The translations under genes were made by a program, and so were the position numbers. A DNA stretch of 14,114 bases, taken from assembly GCA_947475855.1 (NCBI GenBank), contig CANJPN010000108.1, positions 1 to 14,114 on the forward strand, written 5' to 3'. This document shows, piece by piece, positions 6,749-14,114 of this stretch. A model generated the notes under the pieces. That model searched no databases and was not told the origin of the DNA. It was given only the letters and a program-made list of their open reading frames with translations. Numbering within the stretch: the stretch's first letter is position 1; every line of letters begins with the position of its first letter. Origin of the DNA: Bradyrhizobiaceae bacterium. Lineage in GTDB: Bacteria > Pseudomonadota > Alphaproteobacteria > Rhizobiales > Hyphomicrobiaceae.

Positions 6749-7395
6749 AACATCGTTCTATCTGCCTAGCGTTGGCCTCATTGTATTTTTTGACGGCACG
6801 GCCCGCACTATCGCAACGCGACGTTACAAATTTCGACATTCTTGGCATCAGGCTCCACTCGACTTCACCCGAAGTAATGGCGGCACTGAATCAAGGTAAA
6901 GCTACAAAGATCACAACAACCAAACGTCCTTGCGCTGATGCATTAATGACCTTTGCCTCAGCGGGTAGGTCTGCTGATCCGCGAACTCCAGGAAACTGCG
7001 AGTCTCGAATCGAAGCTGTCATCGATTCCGTAACGACTATCGACATCTCCCTCATCGAAGACTTTCCGAATCGCCCTGGAATTACGATAGTTGGCGAGGT
7101 CGGTGTGCGATACAGATACGGTGAGAAAGCGAAGCCGCCACTCCACGCAGATATGCGCAAAGCACTTGTGGCAAAATACGGGGAACCTAGATACGAGTCG
7201 TCAGGAAACCTGATTATCGAATGGGGCGCAGCAACGTGTGCAGGTAGAGTTCAAAACTGCCCGCCGCGTGAAGCATACTTGCGGTATGACGGCGATGAAC
7301 TACGACTTTCGAATGAAAGCCTCACTGCAACGAGAAAACGAGCGATTGAGAAGGCGGTATACGATGCGCGCCCAAGGGCCAGCCCGAAATTCTAA
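6745..7395 (+). CDS. Unrecognised secreted protein inside the ABC transporter operon
   Basis: A 216-residue protein starting at TTG 6745. GGAGG (6735-6739) lies five bases upstream, and the start overlaps the permease stop (TTGA), so it is translationally coupled. Residues 1-23 look like a signal peptide (KHRSICLALASLYFLTARPA, cleavage near ALS|QR), so the product is probably periplasmic. The mature part begins with FDILGIRLHSTSPEVMAAL, a pattern common in small proteobacterial periplasmic proteins. It has four Cys (near residues 63, 85, 166 and 172) that could form two disulfides. No enzyme motif is recognised. By eye the GC content is near 50%, with many A/T-ending codons, against roughly 65-70% in the genes on either side, which suggests acquisition from elsewhere. 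It may modify the transporter or be a passenger. The in-frame extension back to 6556 is permease sequence. Confidence 0.8.
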   Translation: MKHRSICLALASLYFLTARPALSQRDVTNFDILGIRLHSTSPEVMAALNQGKATKITTTKRPCADALMTFASAGRSADPRTPGNCESRIEAVIDSVTTIDISLIEDFPNRPGITIVGEVGVRYRYGEKAKPPLHADMRKALVAKYGEPRYESSGNLIIEWGAATCAGRVQNCPPREAYLRYDGDELRLSNESLTATRKRAIEKAVYDARPRASPKF

Positions 7396-7410
7396 CTCTA
7401 CTTCAATTTA

Positions 7411-8187
7411 ATGACCAAACTCTCCATCGAATCCGTCGGCCGCGAATTCCCTGCTTCACGCGGCGGCACACCCACCCGCGCGCTCACCCCCGTCTCGCTG
7501 TCGATCGACGACAACGACTTCATCACCATTCTCGGGCCGTCCGGCTGCGGAAAATCGACGTTGCTGCGCATCGTCGCCGGCCTCGACCGCCCGACCGAAG
7601 GCCGCGTGTTGCTCGACGGCCAACCCGTCACGGGACCCGGAGCGGAACGTGGCGTCGTCTTTCAGTCCTACACGCTGTTTCCCTGGCTCACGATCGAGGA
7701 GAACGTCGCCTTCGGCCTGCGCGAAAAAGGAATCGCGCACGATGTCCGCACCGGGACGGCGCGTGAGTGGTGCAGTCGCGTCGGCCTGAATGGCTTCGAA
7801 AACCACTACCCCAAGCAGCTCTCCGGCGGCATGCAACAGCGCACGGCCATCGCGCGCGTTCTGGCAAACGATCCCAAGATCATGCTGCTCGACGAGCCGT
7901 TCGGCGCCCTCGACAATCAGACCCGCGCGCTGATGCAGGAAATGCTGCTGGGCATCTGGGAGCGCGAGAAGAAGACGATCCTGTTCGTCACGCACGACAT
8001 CGAGGAAGCGATATTCCTGGCCAACCGCGTCGTGGTCATGTCCGCACGCCCCGGCCGCATCAAGGCCGACATCAAGGTCGATCTCCCCCACCCCCGCCAC
8101 TACACGCTCAAGACCTCGCCCGAATTCTCCGCGCTCAAGGCTCAACTCACCGAGGAGATCCGCGTCGAAGCAGTGGCCGCTCTGTAG
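7411..8187 (+). CDS. ABC transporter ATP-binding protein (SsuB/TauB-like)
   Basis: The ATPase of the importer, 258 residues. It shows every nucleotide-binding motif in order: Walker A GPSGCGKST (42-50), Q-loop Gln85 in VVFQ, the FPWLT segment typical of NitT/TauT ATPases (90-94), signature LSGGMQQR (137-144), Walker B IMLLDEP (157-163), D-loop GALD, and switch His195 in THD. It lies 15 bases after the AT-rich secreted-protein gene and has no visible Shine-Dalgarno (CTTCAATTTA precedes the ATG), as if its original leader had been replaced. The C-terminal stop codon TAG is the second to fourth base of the inverted-repeat element at 8184-8293. With the binding protein and permease it makes a full importer. 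Confidence 0.93.
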   Translation: MTKLSIESVGREFPASRGGTPTRALTPVSLSIDDNDFITILGPSGCGKSTLLRIVAGLDRPTEGRVLLDGQPVTGPGAERGVVFQSYTLFPWLTIEENVAFGLREKGIAHDVRTGTAREWCSRVGLNGFENHYPKQLSGGMQQRTAIARVLANDPKIMLLDEPFGALDNQTRALMQEMLLGIWEREKKTILFVTHDIEEAIFLANRVVVMSARPGRIKADIKVDLPHPRHYTLKTSPEFSALKAQLTEEIRVEAVAAL

Positions 8188-8289
8188 GGCGGGTCAGCTC
8201 GGCTCCTTCGCCGAGCGCAACCCGCCGCGATGCAGCGGTCCAGGAAAGAAGGCGGGTCGCGCAGCACGGAAGCGGCGCCGTTACCCGCC

Positions 8290-8293
<4 letters not shown>
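8184..8293. repeat. 110-bp inverted-repeat element between convergent genes
   Basis: Its ends are an exact 11-bp inverted repeat: GTAGGGCGGGT (8184-8194) and ACCCGCCCTAC (8283-8293). Inside are two hairpins. The first pairs GGCGGGT (8188-8194) with ACCCGCC (8220-8226), with inner GCTCGGC/GCCGAGC (8197-8203/8210-8216). The second pairs GGCGGGT (8251-8257) with ACCCGCC (8283-8289). The TAG in the left end is the stop of the ATPase gene and the TAG in the right end is the stop of hutU. It may act as a two-way terminator. Confidence 0.85.
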
Positions 8294-9963
<1,670 letters not shown>

Positions 9964-9964
9964 T

Positions 9965-11545
9965 TCAGTGGTCTCCATTCCGGATCAAGGGAACTGCGCC
10001 GATCGCCTCGACCACGCCGCCCGAGGCGACGAACTGCGCCGCCATTTCGATGTCTCCCGCCAGAAAGCGGTCGTCTTCCAGCATGGGAACATCACGCCGC
10101 AATCGCGCCATCACACGCTCCAGCGGTGCGCTGGTCGTCAATGCGTCGGTCGTCTCGGCATGGAGCTTCGTCAGCCCGAACCCGAGCTTGCGCAAATCGA
10201 TTCCCTGCGCCGCCACAAGTAATTCTATGCCGACGATACGTGCGAGATTATCGGTCATCTCGATCAAACGCCGCGAGCCATGCGCCGCCATCGACACATG
10301 GTCCTCCTGGTTGGCACTCGTCGGCGTCGAATCGATCGAGCACGGCATCGCGCGTTGCTTGTTCTCTGCATAGAGAGCCGCGGCCGTAACCTCCGCAATC
10401 ATGAAGCCGGAGTTGATGCCCGGATGCGGCGACAGAAACGCCGGCAGCCCGAAATTCAGCGCCGGATCGACAAGTGTCGCGATCCGCCGCTCCGTGATCG
10501 CTCCGATCTCGCTGACTGCAATCGCGATCTGATCGGCTGCGAACGCCACCGGTTCACCATGAAAATTTCCGCCAGACAGAACTTCGCCGGTCTCCACGAT
10601 AACGAGCGGATTGTCCGTCACCGCATTCGCTTCGATTTCAAGCGTCCGGCGCGCAGCGGCGAGCAAATCGAACACCGCACCCATCACCTGAGGCTGGCAG
10701 CGCAGGCAATAGGGATCTTGCACGCGCTCATCGTTGTCGAGATGCGCATAGCGGATGGCACTGCCGTCGAGGAGCGACATCAAACGTCGTGCGACCTCGA
10801 TCTGACCGACCTGGCCGCGCAGAGCATGGATTTCTGGCCTGAACGGAACCGTCGATGCCATCCCTGCGTCGACCGACATCGCCCCCGTGATGACCGCGGT
10901 CTCGGCCAGCCGCTCCGCCGCGAGCAATCCGGCAATCGCGTATGCCGTCGAGAACTGCGTGCCGTTGATAAGCGCCAGCCCTTCCTTGGCCGCGAGCACG
11001 ACCGGCTCGAGCCCGGCGGCAGCCAGCAGCTCCCGCCCTGGCAGCACTTCCAGCGAACCACTAAACCGCCCGCGGCCTTCGCCGATCATGACAGCGGCCA
11101 TGTGCGCAAGCGGCGCCAGATCCCCCGAAGCGCCGACGGATCCCTGGACGGGAACCTCGGGCACGACGCTCTTTTCCAGCATCCCGGTGATCAGCTCGAT
11201 CACATCGCGCCTGACACCTGACGCACCTTTCACAAGCGACGCAACCTTCAGCACCATCATCAAGCGAACGATATGATCGGGCGTAGCTGCACCAACCCCG
11301 CAGCAATGCGACAGAATGAGGTTTCCCTGCAGCCGCGCCGTACCCGATGGCGCAATCCGCGTGCTCGCCAGCTTTCCGAAACCGGTATTGACGCCATAAA
11401 CACCGGCATCTCCGGCTGCCAACGTCTCGACGATCCGTGCCGCCGCCTCCACACGCGGCCAAACGGCCACGTCGATGGAAACGCTTTCCCCCCGCGCGGC
11501 ACGCACGAGCTCGTGAAGCGTCGATGGACCAGCGCCAATCAACAC
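9965..11545 (-). CDS. hutH: Histidine ammonia-lyase
   Basis: Histidase removes ammonia from L-histidine to give urocanate, the first step of the hut pathway. The 526-residue protein has the Ala-Ser-Gly triad (139-141, in GSVGASGDLAPLAH) that cyclises into the MIO electrophile. It also has YGVNTGFGKL (50-59) with the catalytic Tyr, LINGTQ, DNERVQDPYCLRCQPQ, and the C-terminal PTSANQEDHVSMA segment. All family landmarks are present and in order. The start is GTG 11545, seven bases after GGGGAG. It overlaps the end of hutI by seven bases, so translation is probably coupled. The stop is one base before the hutU ATG. No signal peptide is seen, as expected for a cytoplasmic tetramer. Confidence 0.96.
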   Translation of the reverse strand: MLIGAGPSTLHELVRAARGESVSIDVAVWPRVEAAARIVETLAAGDAGVYGVNTGFGKLASTRIAPSGTARLQGNLILSHCCGVGAATPDHIVRLMMVLKVASLVKGASGVRRDVIELITGMLEKSVVPEVPVQGSVGASGDLAPLAHMAAVMIGEGRGRFSGSLEVLPGRELLAAAGLEPVVLAAKEGLALINGTQFSTAYAIAGLLAAERLAETAVITGAMSVDAGMASTVPFRPEIHALRGQVGQIEVARRLMSLLDGSAIRYAHLDNDERVQDPYCLRCQPQVMGAVFDLLAAARRTLEIEANAVTDNPLVIVETGEVLSGGNFHGEPVAFAADQIAIAVSEIGAITERRIATLVDPALNFGLPAFLSPHPGINSGFMIAEVTAAALYAENKQRAMPCSIDSTPTSANQEDHVSMAAHGSRRLIEMTDNLARIVGIELLVAAQGIDLRKLGFGLTKLHAETTDALTTSAPLERVMARLRRDVPMLEDDRFLAGDIEMAAQFVASGGVVEAIGAVPLIRNGDH

Positions 11546-12762
11546 ATCAAGTCTCCCCTTCCTCTATAGATTCGCGCCGCTAGTTGGTTGATCCCGAAGC
11601 GATACGGCAGCTCTGCCGGCGAACCGACCTGCCAAATCGCAAGGTTGCAATGCTTGCCTGTTTCCAAAGTTCCCACACGATCGAGCCGGCCGAGCGCCCG
11701 CGCAGCTTCGCGCGTCACCCCGAGCAGACATTCCTCGACGGTCAAACGAAACAGCGTCGCGCCCATGTTCATAACGAGCTGCAACGAATGCAGCGGCGAA
11801 GAGCCGGGATTGCAGTCCGTCGCCAGAGCGATCGGCACGCGATGCTTCCGAAAGTGATCGACCGGCGGGACTTTCGTCTCGCGAATGAAATAGTAGGCGC
11901 CGGGCAACAACACCGCGACGGTGCCCGAACGGCCCATTGCCGCGGCTCCGTCCTCGCTCGTGTACTCGAGATGATCCGCCGACAGCGCGCCGAAACGCGC
12001 CGCAAGTGCCGCCCCTTCAAGGTTGGAGAGCTGATCGGCATGCAACTTGACGGGCAACCCCAGTATTCGCGCAGTCTCGAATACTCGCGCCGTCTGTTCG
12101 ACGGAAAAAGCAATCCCCTCACAGAACGCGTCGACCGCGTCGGCAAGCCTGCTGCGCACGATTTGAGGCAACATCTCGCGGCACACGAGATCGATGTAGC
12201 GGTCCTTGTCCCCATCGACTTCCGGCGGCAGCGCGTGCGCGCCCAGAAACGTGGTGATCACATCGATCTGCCGTTCGTTTGCGAGTCGCCGGGCGACGCG
12301 CAATTGCTTCGCCTCGTTTTCGAGATCGAGCCCATAACCGGATTTGATCTCGATGGTCGTTACCCCATCCGCGATCAACGCGTCGAGGCGCTTCAAGGCG
12401 TCATGGGCTAGCCCATCGTCGCTGGACGCTCGCGTCGCGCGCATCGTCGAAAGGATACCGCCGCCAGCCTTCGCTATCTCTTCGTAGCTGGCGCCGGCCA
12501 GCCGCAGCTTGAACTCGTGCGAGCGGTCGCCGCCGTACACGAGGTGCGTATGACAATCGACCAGCCCGGGCGTCACAAGTGCGCCGTGGCAGTCGATCCA
12601 CTCCTTTGCGTCAAGCGCACCGGGCGCATCTGCCTTCGCGCCGGCGTAGACGATCCTCCCGTCCTTCGACGCGATCATCGCACGATCGATCAGGCCGACG
12701 CCTTCGAGATCGGCACGCATCGTAGCGACTTGGGCATCGTGCCAGATCCGATCTGCCAACAT
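11539..12762 (-). CDS. hutI: Imidazolonepropionase
   Basis: HutI is a metal-dependent amidohydrolase that opens the ring of imidazolonepropionate to N-formimidoyl-L-glutamate, the third step of histidine breakdown. From ATG 12762 it has 407 residues, the normal length. DCHTHLVYGGDR (69-80) supplies the metal-binding HxH. SGYGLD, FLGAHALPPE, KLHADQ (metal His) and ATDCNPGS (catalytic Asp) follow in the expected order. GGAG lies six bases before ATG 12762 and decides the start; ATG 12774 and ATG 12822 are in frame but lack a site, and 12822 lies inside a palindromic repeat. The reading frame ends inside hutH (seven-base overlap). The upstream gap holds the nested palindrome and no clear promoter or HutC-like operator. 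Confidence 0.95.
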   Translation of the reverse strand: MLADRIWHDAQVATMRADLEGVGLIDRAMIASKDGRIVYAGAKADAPGALDAKEWIDCHGALVTPGLVDCHTHLVYGGDRSHEFKLRLAGASYEEIAKAGGGILSTMRATRASSDDGLAHDALKRLDALIADGVTTIEIKSGYGLDLENEAKQLRVARRLANERQIDVITTFLGAHALPPEVDGDKDRYIDLVCREMLPQIVRSRLADAVDAFCEGIAFSVEQTARVFETARILGLPVKLHADQLSNLEGAALAARFGALSADHLEYTSEDGAAAMGRSGTVAVLLPGAYYFIRETKVPPVDHFRKHRVPIALATDCNPGSSPLHSLQLVMNMGATLFRLTVEECLLGVTREAARALGRLDRVGTLETGKHCNLAIWQVGSPAELPYRFGINQLAARIYRGRGDLMC

Positions 12763-12790
12763 ATCCGTCTCCATCGCGGGTCGCAGGTTC

Positions 12791-12888
12791 GTAGGTTGGA
12801 TCGAGCATGCAAGGCCCGACATCGGTATTGCGTACCGCGAATTGTCGGGCTGCGGCCCGCGGATGAAGCAAGCCTTGACCCAACCTAC
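12791..12888. repeat. 98-bp nested palindrome upstream of hutI
   Basis: The outer ends GTAGGTTGG (12791-12799) and CCAACCTAC (12880-12888) are exact inverted repeats. Inside, GCCCGACA (12814-12821) pairs with TGTCGGGC (12843-12850), and within that CGGTA (12823-12827) pairs with TACCG (12833-12837). The ends share the GTAGG..GGGTCAAG pattern with the elements at 4656-4757 and 8184-8293. It occupies most of the guaD-hutI gap (12763-12900). Confidence 0.8.
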
Positions 12889-12900
12889 ATTGATAGCGCT

Positions 12901-13389
12901 TCAATATGCGATCTTGTCGGTTTTTCGCGCCCACTCGTCGAAAGCGTCCGCCCCCTCGCTCAGCGGCAGATGCAAAGTCGGCAACCGCCGGGCAAGCACT
13001 GGCTTCGGGATCTCGTCATAGATCAAGGCATCGTCGAACCCGATCGCTGCAGCCTCTGCTCGCGTATTCGCGAACACCAGCCGATCCAGCCGTGCCCAAT
13101 AGATGGCTGCAAGGCACATGGGGCACGGCTCGCAACTTGCGTAGATCGTCGCTCCGACAAGCGAGAAATCGTTGATACTCAGGCAAGCTCGCCTGATCGC
13201 AACCACCTCGGCATGCGCCGTCGGATCGAACGCCGACGTCACCTCGTTGCATCCCTCGGCGAGGATAGCCGCACCCCGAACCACGACCGCACCGAACGGC
13301 CCGCCCTTGCCGCTTCGAACCTGGTCGGCCGACAACTCGATCGCACGCAACAGGTAGCGCCGGTCGAGCAGCGCTTGATCGTCAACCAC
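12901..13389 (-). CDS. guaD: Guanine deaminase, cytidine-deaminase fold
   Basis: A 162-residue zinc deaminase most like the Bacillus subtilis GuaD type, which converts guanine to xanthine and ammonia. Residues 57-61 (TAHAE) give the zinc ligand His59 and the proton shuttle Glu61. SCEPCPMC (85-92) gives zinc ligands Cys89 and Cys92. GFDDALIYDEIPKP and the C-terminal aromatic tail ending DKIAY are characteristic of guanine deaminases, where the tail closes over the active site; they argue against the related tRNA adenosine deaminase TadA. The start is GTG 13389, four bases after the stop of the upstream regulator gene, with GGGGTGA just before it, so the two are cotranscribed. It contributes nitrogen release from purines beside histidine breakdown. 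Confidence 0.9.
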   Translation of the reverse strand: MVDDQALLDRRYLLRAIELSADQVRSGKGGPFGAVVVRGAAILAEGCNEVTSAFDPTAHAEVVAIRRACLSINDFSLVGATIYASCEPCPMCLAAIYWARLDRLVFANTRAEAAAIGFDDALIYDEIPKPVLARRLPTLHLPLSEGADAFDEWARKTDKIAY

Positions 13390-13393
13390 GATA

Positions 13394-14114
13394 TCACCCC
13401 TGCTCCGCTTCGGCTGCCGCGCCTTCCTTCCAGTCGTGGAAGTACTTGATGATCGAAGCCGCCGTCTCCTCCACCGAGCGTCTCGTGACGTCGATCACAG
13501 GCCAGCCGTGACGGGCGGCGAGCCGCCGCGTATAGGTGATCTCGTTCTGGATCTCCTTGAGATCGACGTAGGTATCGAGATTTCGGTCCGACATCAGCCG
13601 AACTCGGTTCCGGCGAATCTCGGCGATCCGCTCCGCCGCCGCCACCAGGCAGACGATGAAGGCCGAATGCGGTTGGGTCAGCGATTCGGGCAGCGCGATC
13701 GACGGTACGAGTGGCAGGTTGGTCGTCTTGTAACCGCGCTGTGCGAGATAGATGCTGGTCGGTGTTTTGGACGTTCGCGATATGCCGAGCAGGAGGATGT
13801 CGGCCTCGCTGAGATTGGCCGGCAGCTTCCCGTCATCATGCATCATCGTGAAATTGAGTGCGTCGATCCGCCTGAAATACTCCTGATCCAGGACGTGCTG
13901 ACCAGCGACGATCGGTGTCGCCGCTGTCCCCAGATAGCTCTCGAACAGCTTCATGATCGGCTCGAGAACGTAGAGACAGGGAACACTGAGCTCCTTGCAC
14001 CGCCGCTCGAGTTCGCTCGTAAGCTCCTTGTTCACGATCGTGTAGAGCACGATGCCGGGTGCTGATTCGATCTCCTGCAGAACGCGCTCGACCTGCTTCC
14101 GATTCCGGATCAGC
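13394..14114 (-). CDS. PEP synthase/pyruvate phosphate dikinase regulatory protein, 5' end cut off
   Basis: A bifunctional kinase-pyrophosphorylase of the DUF299 family. In characterised members it uses ADP to phosphorylate a Thr of pyruvate phosphate dikinase or PEP synthase, inactivating it, and uses phosphate to reverse this. The P-loop-like motif GISRTSKTPTSIYLA and the C-terminal DVTRRSVEETAA segment are diagnostic. The gene runs off the right edge: the frame continues upstream from the GTG at 14050 through 14113 with LIRNRKQVERVLQEIESAPG, which fits the conserved N-terminal part, so about 35-40 residues are missing. Its stop is four bases before the guaD start. It controls carbon flow between pyruvate and PEP and has no direct link to the hut pathway. 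Confidence 0.93.
   Translation of the reverse strand, partial: LIRNRKQVERVLQEIESAPGIVLYTIVNKELTSELERRCKELSVPCLYVLEPIMKLFESYLGTAATPIVAGQHVLDQEYFRRIDALNFTMMHDDGKLPANLSEADILLLGISRTSKTPTSIYLAQRGYKTTNLPLVPSIALPESLTQPHSAFIVCLVAAAERIAEIRRNRVRLMSDRNLDTYVDLKEIQNEITYTRRLAARHGWPVIDVTRRSVEETAASIIKYFHDWKEGAAAEAEQG

Noticed and set aside
12901..13389. tRNA adenosine deaminase TadA as the identity of the deaminase
   Set aside because: The GFDD..IYDEIPKP block and the aromatic DKIAY tail fit guanine deaminase; TadA lacks them.
12517..13449. 310-residue open frame on the plus strand
   Set aside because: It covers the antisense of hutI, the palindrome and guaD; no domain pattern.

Overview
The window looks like chromosomal DNA from an alphaproteobacterium, most likely of the Hyphomicrobiales (Bradyrhizobiaceae/Xanthobacteraceae-like). 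The evidence is high GC in most genes, an sdhC-sdhD-sdhA order with alphaproteobacterial-type subunits, a DUF299-type pyruvate phosphate dikinase regulator, and short palindromic repeats in the intergenic gaps. The genus cannot be fixed from the sequence alone.

Left part, plus strand. Positions 135-477 hold a near-perfect tandem duplication, and each copy encodes a 42-residue secreted peptide. A terminator-like hairpin follows. Next comes a renalase-type FAD oxidoreductase (788-1762), a palindromic gap, then sdhC, sdhD and sdhA (1947-4649). A perfect hairpin sits over the sdhC ribosome-binding region. sdhB, the usual next gene, is absent: sdhA ends in a hairpin repeat.

Middle, plus strand. 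A NitT/TauT/NMT1-type ABC importer is encoded as periplasmic binding protein (4890-5849), permease (5969-6748) and ATPase (7411-8187). A 27-bp-arm inverted repeat lies between the first two genes. An AT-richer, unrecognised secreted-protein gene (6745-7395) is wedged between permease and ATPase.

Right part, minus strand. Reading leftwards from the right edge: a PEP synthase/pyruvate phosphate dikinase regulator (cut by the window edge), guanine deaminase (guaD), a 98-bp nested palindrome, then hutI-hutH-hutU, which are overlapping or one base apart. They encode imidazolonepropionase, histidine ammonia-lyase and urocanase, converting histidine to formimidoylglutamate. Later steps (HutF/HutG or HutE) and the HutC repressor are not in the window. 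The hut genes converge on the ABC operon, and a 110-bp inverted-repeat element fills the whole gap. Its two terminal repeats each contain the stop codon of the gene they abut.

Taken together, the right half is a nitrogen-scavenging block for histidine and guanine, facing an importer of unknown substrate. The most notable signals not explained by genes are the duplicated micro-peptide gene, two families of palindromic repeats that touch gene starts and ends, the possible translational switch before sdhC, and the foreign-looking gene inside the transporter operon.
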